A stretch of 64,000 nucleotides of DNA from NCBI GenBank assembly GCA_013398015.1, contig VZRR01010919.1:1605494-1669493 (forward strand), read 5' to 3'. Positions 22,083 to 36,183 of the stretch are shown here, piece after piece (within the stretch, counting starts at the first letter, position 1; every line of letters begins with the position of its first letter). Origin of the DNA: Oreocharis arfaki (lineage: Eukaryota; Chordata; Aves; Passeriformes; Paramythiidae). Position numbers and translations under genes: made by a program. Below the pieces are notes generated by a model, which did not search any database, had not been told where the DNA came from, and worked only from the letters and a program-made list of their open reading frames with translations.

Positions 22083-25000
22083 CGATTTGGCATATGATTG
22101 AGACTATTCTTATGTTGTTTCCTTCAATGAACTCTAAAGCAACCAGACAATTATTTTGATATACTCCCTTAGAGTCTAACTGGAGATTTAGATACCTAAT
22201 TTTAAGCATCAAGACTTGAGTAATAATCATCCCTGTTCTACTTGAGTTCTTCCAGCAGTGTGTGTTTTGATTAGATAAACATAAAATAATTAGAAAACTC
22301 TCAATGTGAATGTTTGGTTGTATTTTGGCACACCTTATCATACTCTATTCTTTCTTCCCCCATGCAGCTCAAAATTTCATGCTGGCATTAACAGCTGTGC
22401 TTTTTGTTTCCATTATCCTTTGTGCCTTTTTCATCAAACATGAAACAGGAGAAACTCTTTGGTGTGCTACATCATATCTGGCACATGCAGTGTTCTGAAG
22501 AGGAAATGTAGAAGTGTAATCTGTGTTATTGAAAAAATTAACAAGTGGAACAATCTGTGGAACATTAAACATTCACTCTGCACTGCTTTGCTCCTTTCCT
22601 TGCAAGTTTACATGACTCAGAAGTGAACAGCATACATAAAAGCATCTTATGGAGATCTATGGACTACACTGCACAATGCAGATCAGAATTTTTAGAAAAG
22701 TGCTCTCCTGAGAGATGTGGGCATTTTAAATATCATACTTCATCCCAACTAAGATGAACAACTGAAGTTGTTTGCTTTTTAGAATTTGACATATACTTAA
22801 AATGAAGCATCTAATCTCATATTCTTTCCTTACAGAGGATGATTAATTCTTCTGATTTTGTGGACTGTGGCTATACTATGCTATAAAAACCACCATTGAC
22901 TTTAATGGTCTCTTGGTAATAATAATTAAATTATTTAAATTTTAATAAACTCACAAATAAGGAAAGCATCGCATTTTCATGATACTGAAAACCAAATCAT
23001 TGATATAGTCTTTAATTGCATATTCTTTATTTTACTTTAGTTATATTTTTACTTCATTTTAGCCATGTAATTTTTTTCTAAATTCAAGATACACCTCAAA
23101 ATTATACTTATAAAGCTTTCATGTTCTTAATTTCCATGTTCTTGACCCCTTTTATTATAAAAATACACGAGGCTTCATCAATATCACTAAAGTTTTGCCC
23201 ACATTTTCTTCTAGGAAAGAAGTTTACATGAATTCTCCTGTACCCCCTGATCCAAAGGATGCTGAATGTTTTTTTGGTGGAACATCAGCATGTCTAGTAT
23301 TTGAGGTAGATTTCCTGATTTCTTGAAAATAATCAGAGGATTTCTCTTATGCTCAGTAAATCAGACTGGAGATACCATGTCCAAATGGACATTTATTCAT
23401 CCTACAAGAACTCAACTTGAGTATTACCAAACTACTAAACCCCAAGAATCTGATTATTCATAACTAAAGTTCTTGCTACATACGTCAAATTGTTTTGCTT
23501 CATTAGTTTTGTGTGGAGTTTTAGTCGAAGTATACCCAACAATAAAAACTGTAAGCATAAAAATCTGCTTAATAGTCAGTGTCAAAAATTGTAGGAGAGA
23601 GATGCAAGGCAGCATTCAAACTAACCTAAAGTGACTGTGATTTTGGTTAAAATGCCCGTAATGACATCATTTGTTTTGGTAAGGATAGTTTAGCACATTG
23701 TTCTATTTCTTTGCAGAGGTATACAGAAAATTTTATGGAGGTTTGAATCTGAATTAAGAACGATGTACCTGTGGAAACTCTTGACCACAGTCTTACAGAA
23801 ATATGTGTGACAATTATTCCATACCCTATCCCCCTTATATTCTCCAAGAATAGCTGTTGTTTACGAAGTGTCAGTGGCTTAACATAGAGACTGTGAAGTG
23901 TGTCTAGCAGTTATCGAAAGAGCAGCCAAAGGTATAAATATGAATGTTATTATTTGAAACATATTTTTGGAGAAAAAATACATTCTATGGTGCCATTAGT
24001 TTCTGTATTCTTCTATAAAAACTGTAAGTATTACATGTTTTCACTAAATGCTAGCTTTAACTCTTCAGAGCTGTGCACTTCTGTTTTATTTGCTAGTCTT
24101 GCTTTCTAGTTAAGCTAGCTGAGGTATTGTTATGATGACCTAAGTTCTGCTTGTTACTGTGTTAGTGTATTACCTGGAGACCGCATTAAAAGAAAAGTGT
24201 CTCCTTCTTTTCTTACATTAGTCCCTGTTGTAGCAACACTGAGAAAAACAGAGGTCTTAGAAAGGGAGCAGAAAAATCAGAGCATTGAGGAGGTCACTGC
24301 TACTAGTTCAGTAAGTAGAATAAGTAATAATGCTTCCAAACATGTAATCTATTGAACTTGTCCATCTTGCTCTTGTGAGAACTCAGTGCTTTGCAACCTC
24401 CAACTTGCCTGTGATATCACAAATCCATGGTGAAAACCCAGCTTCCAGGAACAGGCAGCCAGAGTCTTTGATTATCAGTTCTTCCTTATGAAATATGAAC
24501 CTTCTCTGGTGTCAGATTGATTTAAGAGTGATACTTTTTTGTATCCTTCTGGTTTTTAGTGCAACTACCTGGGGAACTAATTTGAGAAAGAAACAGAACA
24601 GTTTAATTTTGTATGAGAACTCTTTCAATCTGAAGATTACGTAATTTGCGCTAAATTTGTTAATGTTTAAATGACCTTACAGCAAATTAATTTTAGAGTT
24701 AATACATGAAAACTTTCATCAGCTGAGACTGTTATACAAGACCAGGTTTGCAATCTCCCAGCTTCACTAATGCCATTCATTCTCCTGATCCCGTTCTGAG
24801 TATTTGATGTCTCATACTATTGAAGTCATTAAATCAACAAAAATATTGAAAAATACTTTTTACATATTTCAACTTAGGAGAATCCAGAGTTGCACTCTGA
24901 CACTGGTTTTACATGAATGCTTACCAGTAGCTGCTTTGAGTGCCTCTGTCAACCTCCCTCTCTCTGTAAGCTCTTTTCAGCAAAATAGTTATGTGTCTCT

Positions 25001-28000
25001 TATTTTTATCCCATATTTTTTAACTCTCTTCAATCTTATTAAATCCTCTGCAAGAGAATATAATGGCCAGATGATTCAGTGGTTCCCATCTGTACAGGAA
25101 AATCTCTGGTAGCATCAGTGAGGATTTTTATGTAAAATCCTCTCATCTGGGCAACATTATTGTGGAGTCTATCTGGGAGATTTTATGAAATCATAATTCT
25201 TTCAAATTCAGATGAAAAATAAAACACCACGCATTCAAGAGGGTAGGATTTTACCCATTCTGAGGCTTGCCCTGCCTTTTTCATGAAATAATGACCTTCT
25301 AATTCAAAAGGTATACTAATTTGGAGTGGCTTTTTTTAATGGAAAATTATCTTTTTTTTCCCCCCATGTTCTAGTCCTACATCTCTAGAGAAGTATGGTA
25401 AATTTAGATTCTATGTATTTGTACCAAAAGGGCTTATTCAGAGAGTGTTCTGTTTATCTCTTATTTTTTTTATCCTTCTGAAGCATGCACTTGATATGCC
25501 TTGATACGCTGAGATTGCTCCTCCATTTCCCTTTATTTTGTTGGCTTTTTTTTAAGACTGTTGACCGAAAAACAACACATCTGCTACAGAATGCTCATAC
25601 TTTTCAACACTTTGCTATTCATCAGATCAAAATTTACCACTTCAGAGCATCATGTTTTCTCTTTCCATCACGTCTTCCAGATCTCTAAGGACCTATCTTT
25701 GTTTTTCTTATATTTGCTTACTATGGTATTATTTGTGCTCGCAAATGATCTCTGCTATAAGAACTGTAATTACGCTAGTGTGTTTCAGCCTTCAGGCAGC
25801 TTTGAGTAAATATGAGGAGTGTGCTATTTGGATACCTGAAAATGTGAGCTGCTTCTTTCATTTGGTCTTATACATTACCTGGTGTCTGGAAAATGGAAAA
25901 AAACTATTGATTTACTGCTATCAGTCCCCTGCAACACAGTAAACCTAGATATACTACAAACTTGAATTGCAGTGCATTATAACCAAGGTTTTAACTTGAT
26001 GGCACCCACATGATCTGTGATATTCTCTGTGGGACTGGAGGATGGAGCTTTGGGACATGAGGCCCAGCAGAAAACACCCCTTTACCCAGCTGTGCTTCAC
26101 TCTGCTCGCCCCCAGCTACTCACAATCTGCATCCTTCTCCTGTGCTCTCCTCCTCTCAAAGCAACAGTACTCAAATATAAATAGATAGACATATACTGGT
26201 TTCAAATTTTTCACCATTTCATTTGTTTCTCCCCTAATGTTTGTCTTTGGGTTTTTTCCTGAGCTAGGGATTGTTGCTGAAGCAGACACTCTTAAAATAA
26301 TACTATCACAGGGAAAAAAAAAAAAGGAAAAAAATTCTTACTGGGAGAAAATGAGAAAGCAGCCGCCTTTCAACTGGGGAGATAAAAGAGTAAATTGAAG
26401 TCCTACCTAAAAAGAAAGAATAAGTAGTTTATTATATGTCACAAAGAGAGAAAATACCAGTATAGACGCTAGCGAGCAGAAGGATGCAACATTAAATTTG
26501 GCAGAAGAGCACAGCTTCACTGGCAAATACTTACAAATGTTTATCAAATAGAAGAATAAACCGAGTTCGTTCAATGAAGAAAACAGGCAGAGAGGCACAG
26601 TTATACCTGGTAGCTGCTTACTTAAGTGACCCATTGAAACTGATGGAGGATTGAAATTCAAGATTTCATCTGGGGGAAGTGAGCTGTAACGACTTTGCTT
26701 GGGTTTTTTCCACAAACTGGGAGATACTACACTAATCTCTCACAATATCAGACTGTTAGAATAATGTTTATTTAGTGTCATAACCAATTCTTATCTCTCC
26801 TTGATTGACAGTGACTTCTTAAGCTATTTTTAATACCAAGTCACTGATTAAATGAAGTCAAATCTAGTTAAATTAGTTAGCTAATTTTACACACATACCT
26901 AGACCATCAATGTCTATACCAGTGCTGCTTTCACGTCCGAAACTGCAGTGTAAATGTGATGAGTGCATCTAATTACCAGCAATGCCAGCTTTAAAGGCTG
27001 AAAGTCTTCTCTGTGACAGGGGAACATCCACAGCCCTCAGCTTGCCATCTTACATACACACAAAGTGACAACAGCCACATTGTCATACTTGTGCCTTTAG
27101 CATTGTTTTACTGTATCACAAGAGCAAGAGAGTACCACATTCCACTGAATATGGAATATCACAAAATAGCACAGAGATGGAAAAAGCCATCTGGGTAGCC
27201 CAGCCAAACACATCTATTGGTTTTGTAATGGATTTTGCAACACTTAAAAATTTTTTATCAATACTTGAGCTCTGGAGTCCTGCAAGAATTTTGGTATTTA
27301 AGACAGACAAACACAAAATAAAAAAATACAGGTTGCCATGGTTCAGAGCAGTTCTGATTCAGAGCTTCTCATGTGCACATCAATATCCATAGCTCAGGCT
27401 GCCATTCCATTACCACACAACCACTTTAACTAACTCCTGAGGACTTCACTCTGCCTTATGCGCATCTTACTCCGTGTCATTGTATTTTTCTTCATAACTC
27501 CATACATAATAATAACGAATGGCACTAGCACTGACTTGATAGCAGAGCTGGCTGTCACAGCAAATAGGCACTGCCTTAACAAAAGACAACACTCAAGTGT
27601 CTCAAAGCACTTGAACTAATTTCCTTGGTTGCTAATACATTTTAGTTTGTGATTTTTCTTAACAAGACAATGTATTTTAAATTTTTTTAATCTCATCAGT
27701 TTTTATCAAGAGACTGAGATAATTTGAATCAATGCCTACTACATTTTACTCTTGGTCCGGTAAAATTTCCCAGTGTTTTTACTTTGAGTTGAACAACAAC
27801 ATTTACCTAAGCAATGTGTAAATAACGATATTTAAGACCAGTCAAGGCTAAACTCTGCTAATTTATTCTATTGGAAACTCTAAAGAAAACAAAAAGCTAA
27901 CCATTCTTTTATTTGGAAGAAAAAGTCAAGGTTTTGGCTCAGCACTGTTCCTCATTTGCTTACTAGTATGCTTTTTGCATATAGGTGAGAGGGTCAGAGC

Positions 28001-28704
28001 ACTGGACCATGAAAAGGAAGCTCTTGAAGAGAAGAGAGGTGAAGAAAATGAAAACTAAAGAGGTGCTAGGGTGTCCTGTTTCACAGCAGCAGCCTTATTC
28101 TGGTTGTCCAACCAATAGCAGCTTTAGTGATATAGTGTTTTTATAATTGCTTTCAAGATGTATTTCTCAAACAATTTTCTTCCGAGAAGCTTGGCACAAT
28201 TGAGAAGAGAGTTTATTAAGGCCAATGCCTACTTAATGTGCTGTTATCCAGAATAACACCCCAGTTTCATCTCAGTATCCTTTCTCCTTCCTTTTAACAC
28301 CTACATGTGGTCATGCCATCCTATACCCTAAGAATATTTAATTAAAAAGTCAAACAACCAAAAGTAATCCCACATATAGTGAGAGAACGAAGATATTTTA
28401 AAATTATAATTCAATATTTATGATATAAAAATATTATTTAAATAACAGGTCACAAAATACAAAGAATGTCATGAGTCAATACTGTACTGATTGATTCAAA
28501 TACTGTCCTTCACTTGACTTTTTCTGAAAAATTTTCCACTTTCACCTGAGTCATTTCAACAAAGGGAAATTAATCTTTATGAACTTAAAGCATAGCTCTG
28601 CCTTACAATGAAAATAGGAAAAAGTGATAATGCAAGGTGTGTACTTTGCTATAAATACTTCCACTTGCACTATCTACTTCAGTGCACAGATGCCCAGATT
28701 TTTA

Positions 28705-28735
28705 TGTATATATGTACATTTGTATATATGTACAT
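28705..28735. repeat. 15-bp direct repeat, period 16
   Basis: tgtatatatgtacat occurs at 28705-28719 and 28721-28735. Each copy contains the palindrome atgtacat. Confidence 0.85.
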
Positions 28736-29854
28736 GCAAATATATTTTATTCATCAGAGTGGTAAATGTGTGTTTATTGTCTAGTCTAAGTATGCAGGTT
28801 CACTATTGCAAAGATGTGGGACATTACATTTTATTCAAAATACTTTGCAGTTTCATTCATAAAGAAATAATTGTATTTCAAAAGTAAAAAGATAAAAAGC
28901 TCAAAAGGCAGAAAATTGACTCAGAAAAATAATCAGTTATTCATAATAAAACCATTTTAAAAAGTAAGGTTAGTATTTTGATTTCTGTTTGGAGTTTTTT
29001 TAATAATACTTCAGAGGGATTTTTGTTGCAGGGTAAATTTTTTTTTTTTAAAGTTACTAATTTTCACTTGGTAAATCTGGTATTCCTTAGATCACTACTA
29101 ATTTATGCACATGGCCAATGGCTTCTTATCAAATATAGCAAATTACATCAATTTTGCTGTGCTTTCAAAAGTGATGGATGACTTATCTCTGTTGAAGAAT
29201 GTGAAAATCTCCAAGTTTTCCTTGCAAGAAACTCAGATGAATCATATAGATTCAGGTCAAAGAAACAATCCCAAAAGTAACATTGAATGTATATTTAGGC
29301 AAAGGCCTCCTGATCCCTACTTTGAGATGTTATTTGGCTGCCCTATGAAAGGAATAATTAGGATGTCTTTCAGTAAATCTATGAAGGAATTATCTTCTTT
29401 TCCTTCTGTATATGGACGTATTTCCTGATATTCTGTGCCAGTGTTTAGGAAATTTCAATTTAAAAAAGTAAATTTATCTTGTAAGAACCTTGTAACATTT
29501 CTTTGAAAACAATGCCATACAATGTTTAATGCTACTTTTGCTTCATGGGATGTAACCTTTAAATTAGTATTTCAGCCTTCAAAATGTGTGCAGAAAAACA
29601 CTGGTATAGGAAGGAGAAATCCCCCTATTTTAGGCCACATGAGAAAGTGAAATTCTGCAATTCTGAACTATATTCTATAACTGACTTAAAGTCACCAGTT
29701 TTCTTCCTTTTCCTTTTTATTTAATTCACCTATGTCTGTCATTGAGAAGTGGCATCAGAATAGCAACTAGACAGACTGCATTCAAGCACATCTCTCAAAG
29801 GAGCAGGTGGGGGACTGCCACCAGTGCCATACCCTGTCAGACCTCTTCAAGTGG

Positions 29855-30108
29855 AGATGAGAGAGCTGGGCCTGAGGTCAGAATTTCAGGGGATATTTAA
29901 TTGATGCCTCTGACTGCCTAACAAGGATCTAGAGAGAAGATAGACTTGGTCTCTTCCGGAACTGCTCAATGGAATGAGAAGAAACAAGTAGAAATTGCAA
30001 GGGAAACTCCAACTACTCGCAAGAAAATTATCCTCAAAGTAAGAGCTGTCAAACATTGGAATAGATTGTCCAGAGGGTTTGGACACTCACCTTTGGAGAT
30101 ATCGAAAC
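29855..30108 (+). mobile_element. Old CR1 LINE fragment (ORF2 end/3' UTR region)
   Basis: Plus strand shows the CR1 block 'gaaggatctagag-like', 'ggtctcttccggaactgctc', 'aatgggatg/aatggaatgag', 'gtaagagctgtcaaacattg', 'gaatagattgtccagaggg' and 'ctttggagatatcgaaac', which aligns with the CR1 stretch before the 3' terminus. Both the 5' part and the final 3' repeat are missing, so the copy has been cut on both sides. Divergence is high. The frame on the minus strand at 29886-30086 is a shadow. Confidence 0.75.
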
Positions 30109-30180
30109 ATGAAAATTATCAAAATGTGGAAAATATAACGTATGTCCTTTGAGCTTATGACTTTCTGATTATGTTTAATA

Positions 30181-30204
30181 ATGTTTAATTGTTTAATTAA
30201 ACAT
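30181..30204. repeat. Inverted repeat, 10-bp arms, 4-nt spacer
   Basis: atgtttaatt (30181-30190), spacer gttt, aattaaacat (30195-30204), perfect. The arm sequence is also directly repeated just before it (atgtttaata, 30171-30180). Confidence 0.9.
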
Positions 30205-33200
30205 ATTAACAATTTAAAGCTTATTAGTTAACTGAAAAGTATTATTGAAAACAAGGTAATCTTATCCATGAACTCCAAACAAGCAGATAACCCAAAATAG
30301 ATCTGTGAGCTAATTTTACAGAGACTTAGAAGTCCAAATGCGTGGCAGGTGTAAGAACCGATATACTGGATCCTCAGGGTAGTGTTATGTCTTCATACTA
30401 GGAGAAGTAACAGTTAATTGACACGCTTGTCAATCAACTTTTCTTCTTATCTTCTTTTAAAAAAAAACACCAAGTAAATAAATAGTTTGATATTCATAAT
30501 GTTTTTTGTAAATATTGAAACATGTGCAAGTTATTTTTACCAAACCTTAGCTATTGCTGTTAGGCATGCAAACAGAAAAGCGATGTGAAAGGATATTTTT
30601 GCAATAAATACGACCTTCTTGACACAGCTGTCTGAAAGTCTAACAATTTATTCTGACTAGAAGCATGCATAGTTCAGAGAGCATCAATACTTGCATTGAC
30701 TACAAATAATGTACTCTTTCTTCATGCCACTAAAATGAGATGTAAATCCTTTATTAAAAGATACACTTGCCTAGTAGCAGTGTTGTTAATTTGTCTCTTC
30801 AGAAGCAAATGAACGCACTCGATGTGCTGCTCTGTGGTCCTGTGGATACAGTAATGCCATCAATAGTAGGAGGTCACAGACTTCCTACTGGGCTTGAAGG
30901 CCCCAAGACTAAATCTTACCAGTTTGCTTGCTTTGAACTTGTCTTCACCTGCCTCCAGCCTTCCTTTTGCTTTGTTTAGCTCTAACAGGGATTTGTTAAC
31001 AACCATGTTTGGTTTACGTGTCCTTATCTTGGTGTCGTACACACATAGTTTTAATAAATGTAGTAGCACCAAGGAGTTATTCTGTGTAGAGTGGGGGATT
31101 TATGGCTTTAATAGAATAGCATATTGTAGAGAAATAGAGGCCTGGAATTATAGCAAAGGCTTCTAGAAGTGGCAGAGCCAGATGCAGGACAGAAGTGCAC
31201 TTGTCGAGTAGGGGCGTGGGCTGGCAGTGGAAACTCCTGGGTTTACGTGCCACTCACTAATGGTCACGTGAAGAAACAATTATCCGATTTCAGACAAAAC
31301 TATGGGGTTTCCATCTAACATATGTAAATTGCACTGCAGAGCACACTTGCGGAACAGTGAAGAAACTATGTGGAAAGATATCCTTTCAACGTAAAATTAT
31401 ATATGGTCTAGCCCAAGGAAGAAGAAAACATCATGATCAAACTTCTTGAGGCAAAAGGATGCTGGCAACTTGCTGTATTTTTCTACCTTGTTCCTTCTCA
31501 CTACTCATTGCAACAGTGAAATATTAAGAATTATTATGAGGAGTGTTTCACTGTATGATTATCTAAATTTGCTATGACTTAATCCTGTACCAGTATTTGC
31601 ATTATTATTGTTTCTCTTTCCATAATAATTAAATATGAACTGCTAAAGATAGTTCTTAGATTAAGATGTCAATTAAGAAAAATAAGAAATTCTGACTTTC
31701 TTTAAAAGGCCTTTGCCTGTTTTGTCTGTAACAAGATACTAAGGATAACATTTGTTTTATCTTTGCTAAGAGTCATGACAATAATAATATCCTGGACAAC
31801 AGTTGAATGATGCCTAGAACACAATTTAATTACTATTTAAATATTACTCTAGATATTAATCAAAATAATACGAGTTAGTAAGCAGTCTTTCTGTCAGGTT
31901 TAAGCAAAAATGACCCTGCATATTTGGATATGGATATTTTAGCACTTCAGTTCTAGATGAATGTTGCCACCCTCTACCCAGTTCTCATTGGTTTTGTTTC
32001 ACAATACTCTAGAACACAGTTTTATGACAAGAAAATAAACCACTTTTTTCTTCTTTCATGCAAACCCATAAAATCCCAAGATTATTACTTTTTCTGGGAA
32101 GCAGACTTAAATTTGGAGCCATCTATACCCACGAAATTGTCTGAAAACAGAAATATATTTAATGGCTAAATTTATATTTAAAGCCAAAATATTAAATAAT
32201 TACCCTCCACACCCATCCCCTGAGAATAATTGATGAGTACCTCATGGGATTGTTAATGAAGTATAAACAAACAAAATTCCTAGAAAGATGTTTTCTTTGA
32301 ATTATATGCACTAAGAAAAATTTTGTTTGCCTTTGATTATGGCTTTCAATTATTACATATTTTATTGATCTTGCACATGGCATTTTTTAACATAGTCTAC
32401 ACTACACAGAAGAAGTCAGTTACCTGTCTCAAATACCTCAGCTCAATTCCTCTCACACTAGTGAGTTCCTTCTCAACTGAATTTGGCTATGCACTAATTA
32501 GCACAGAATGAAATATATAGGCACCCAACAGGGAGTGCTACAGATTTCGCCTGTAAAATTTAACAGCCCAACGTGAGCATATCCAGAGTTTTGGAAGATT
32601 TCATTTTGTCTTCAGTATGCAGAAACTTATGCTTTCTATCAGAAAATTGTGAAGTGCTATCATGCTACACATTTCTGGAAGACTCTTTTACAGCATCTCC
32701 AGAGGGGATTGAATAAAGAGTATTTTAATGTACACTGAACTCATTAAAGTATTTCTTCCCTAAAGTCCTGTTTCAACCCAGTTTCTAGAATAGATGAGTT
32801 AAAGTTGAGGGAAGACTTTTGCCCCCATGTAGAACTTGTAGAAATGTCAGGTGACTACTAATTTATCCTTGAATGCTAATTGTGTGATTGTGTGACTGGG
32901 AAGGAGTTAGGGGGATTTGGAGATATTGTGGTCACAGCAGGTACATTGTACCTCGGAATCTCTGAGGTAAAAATCTTGTGTTATTTTGATTAGGTTTTTT
33001 TTGTTAAGGTGTAACTTGACATCTCGGAAATCCTTACTCTAAAAATACCCTATTTGTCAGTACTGTTTCTGTATTAAATATATGAAGATACTAAGAAATT
33101 AGTATACGTAATGGATCTTTCACAGTGCCAGATCAAGATTAAAAGTGACTCATGAGCCTAGTTACAAATTTCTGATGTTCAGGGACTGCATGAGCAACAT

Positions 33201-33227
33201 TTGCTGAACTTTGGACTATGCACAATT

Positions 33228-33247
33228 ATTCTCATATATATGAGAAT
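33228..33247. repeat. Perfect 20-bp palindrome
   Basis: attctcatatatatgagaat equals its own reverse complement. No repeat expansion around it. Confidence 0.92.
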
Positions 33248-34891
33248 TAACAGGAGCCTATTCCTGTAAAATGTGTGATGAGTTAAGGTTCAAATACAGC
33301 AAACCATTTGTTGCACTCTTTGGCTTAGAACAAGACTTCAATCTCAGAAAGTTAAAAAAGGCTCAAATACAGTTTCATGTATCTACTCTGACAGGTGCAA
33401 AGCTCCAAGCTAGAAGCGTTTGATGAAGACCCCAGCATAGGCTCAGACAGCACAGGGATGGTTTCAGACAGCAGCAATTTCAGATAAATAACTTAGACAC
33501 GTTCCACTGGCCTAGTTAGTGGGTTTGATTTTACAGGTACACTGAAAGCTACTAATACCTGGGCTGAGTCTACACCAGGATGCAATCCGAGAGAAGCAGA
33601 CAAACCAGGGAGCAGGAATAATCCAGCTGCAGCTCTGTGCAGATCGTTTCCAAGCTGATAGATTGTTCTGCACAGAGCAATTCCTGATGAAGCTGGTACA
33701 CAGAATGGACTCAAGAGGCTTCACTACAGAAAACTGCATATAGTCAAACAAAATAGCTGCAAGCAAAATATTACCCTGTGTACAAAAATTATAATAATTA
33801 TTATTGTTAGCCCTAAAACACTTTGAATAAGATCACATTAGACATAACAGCAACCGGAAGAGGACAGGAAATCTTTATTTTTAAAAGCAATGTATCTACT
33901 AGTAAAATACAGAAAGCACTGTTTATTTCATGGTTTACTTTGCATCTGAACACTTGATACCACTTGTATACTGTAATGTAAATAATAATAATTTGGCCTG
34001 GCACCGGAAAATATCACTGTTGACATTTTCTCTGGGGAAAAAAACCCAAACATACATACTCCAAAATCCCCAAACGAAACAAAACAACCATCTTCCAGCA
34101 AATTGCAGTATATATTTAGTTTTTTTTCTGAATTACTCTATGCAAAAATATGGGATTTTAATAAGGCTTCCTTAATTGCTAATGAATCATTTTTCTACAC
34201 AATTTAATCAGATTCTTTCTGCTGTATTCACTGAAAACAGTATTAAGCTGAAATATATATTGAAGTTTATCTGAAACCACACCATAAAAATAATACATAA
34301 AATGTTAACAGATAGCTTTATGTATCACTGAGAGATCAGTGATCACTGAAAACTCCCAAACCCTTATAACTGCATATCTAAATCTGTTGGTTTCATTTAT
34401 TGCCTCTTATTAAATGTGACACGTATGTCCCACAAAGCAAGGCACAAACTCCATTAAAATGTTTGATCTCAGGTAACAACAGAGATAAGTTGAAATACTG
34501 CAGTAAATAAGGCACACGTATTCCTGCATAACTGCAGAACATTTTCGTCTTGTTTTTGCTTTCTCTCTATCTGAAGAAAATTGTCTCAGCTAAGGGCTAA
34601 GTGATTTTACTCTTCAAAATGAGGAATAGAAATGTCTTAGAAAAAGTAATGAAAACCAAGTTGTACAACATGGAGAAATTTAGACTATTATAGTTAATAG
34701 AAATGAAGGAACACAGAAAAACTGGTTTACTCAGTTGAGGTTTACTGGGAAAAAAGCCTCATATTTTCTCTGAATTGATGGACTACTCTAGTATATTAAT
34801 AGCTAAAAAATGGAGGGGGCCTCTGTCTTTATGAATAGAAGGCTATAGATCTGAAATACTGAGGAAAATTATAGCTCCCCTCTCTTTTCCC

Positions 34892-34945
34892 AGCTGTCCC
34901 CAGGGTGCTAGATAAGGGCAAGATCCCTACTCCTAAAGACAACAC
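34892..34945. mobile_element. Possible relic of an ancient LINE 3' region (L2/CR1-L3 type)
   Basis: 'agggtgctagataagggcaa' followed by 'gatccctactcctaaagaca' resembles the motif 'GGTGCTATATAA...AAGGTCCCTGCCCCAAAGAGC' often seen in ancient amniote LINE tails. The match is by eye and partial. Confidence 0.3.
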
Positions 34946-36183
34946 ACACCCTGGCACTGGGCGAGGAACAGGCTAGAAAGAGGTCAAGGACTCAGCAGCC
35001 AGCTAAGCAGCATCCAAGAGAAAAGGGGTTAGATGCAAAACAACACGACAGACAAGTCAGAATTTGCAACCTACTATGCAATAGCATCTGATAAAAACCT
35101 ATACTTTTTTTTTTTCTGTCCAGGGATGGAGATTCCACAGCCTCTCTTAATGATGTAACCAGTCTTGCTTAAAGATATAAAACTGGCTTTAGACCAGAGT
35201 AAGTAAAAGTTATGCATCAATCCAACCATGTAAAAAGATACCTACGTTAGCCCATAATTTACGGGCTGTTTACATTACACCTCATTAAGAAATTGCTTTC
35301 TGGTCAAAGTCTTTAATCCTCTACTACTTACAATACTGTATCTCAGCAGATTTTTTATTCAAGTTACATGAAATGGTTGTTGAACGAAATCTTTCTCAAA
35401 GAATGCTTTCTGTAATGAAACCTCAAACTATGTTTCAGAGAGTGTAAAAGGTTATTTTGTTGTTATTGCTGAGATTATAACTTTTATGTCAAGTATCAAG
35501 CTCATGAAATACTTCTTGAAGCCATCAGTACTTGAATATTTTACATGAACATTGCTTTCATCTTGGATATCTCTTTTCTCAGCTGCTGAGATTTTAATTT
35601 TAGGTTCATGGAAAAGTCAGACAGTGACAGCATTCTCTCCCTTCCCTCCATACTCAAGTCACTCTTCTGGTGATAATTGCTCAACACTTCCTTTTTGGGT
35701 ACAATAATTAAAGTCATTGCCCTGTCACCACAAGAAGAGAACTTTGCAGAACATCAGAACCACCACTCGCAGAAGGCATGAGAAAAATTTATGTCAGAAG
35801 AAGGATAATTCCCTATTATTTTTGTACTCTATAGGTAATTTTGTTATTGCCTTAATATCTTTTAAGGTACCAAAGAGATCAGTCTTTATGATACTCTCTT
35901 CTAAAGGAAGAATTATTTTTTGCAGGCAGTATGACTCAGTTGCAAAAAGAATATAATATGCCTAAAATAAAAAGGAATGCTATTCAAAGTGCTCAGGAAC
36001 CTTTTGAATTACCCTTGAGAACAATTTAAATTTCAGTTCTAGCATTATCCTTTTAAACTAGAAACAAATCTGTAATTTTTCAGTAAATAAAACTGGAAGT
36101 TTTTTAGCAATAACGCACTTTTTTTTTTTTTGTCATGAAAGAAAGAGTTTTTACCTTTAAATTGCTGTTGAAATAGAGCTCTC

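Larger units (their letters stand above)
20855..29854. other. AT-rich non-coding stretch, no gene seen
   Basis: About 9 kb with no recognised transposon and no convincing exon. Contained small structures: an imperfect tandem duplication of 20 bp at 21251-21292, a 20-base T-run at 22063-22082, and a 15-bp direct repeat tgtatatatgtacat at 28705-28719 and 28721-28735. The hydrophobic frame around 22310-22498 follows an acceptor-like 'ccccatgcag' at about 22358-22367 but shows no donor or homology I recognise. Overlapping frames at 25485-25942 run in different phases and look spurious. 26,040-26,160 is a small GC-rich patch of unknown origin. Confidence 0.5.
30109..36183. other. AT-rich non-coding stretch, no gene seen
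   Basis: About 6 kb with no convincing exon. It includes an inverted repeat at 30181-30204, a 20-bp palindrome at 33228-33247, a 14-bp palindrome at 34336-34349 (tcagtgatcactga), and a possible relic of an ancient LINE at 34892-34945. 33,390-33,720 is less AT-rich, with an acceptor-like tttacag at 33529-33535 followed by about 40 open codons, but no donor that would make a good exon was found. 31,130-31,290 has a composition that recalls a tRNA-derived SINE but the match is too weak to call. Confidence 0.5.

Noticed and set aside
22310..22498. Membrane-protein exon after the acceptor-like ccccatgcag
   Set aside because: No donor site, no recognisable family; hydrophobic composition is expected from T-rich sequence.
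31130..31290. MIR-like ancient SINE
   Set aside because: Only a short, weak similarity ('aactcctgggtttacgtgcc'); too diverged to call by eye.
33529..33660. Internal coding exon after tttacag at 33529-33535
   Set aside because: About 40 open codons but no matching donor in frame and no recognisable domain.
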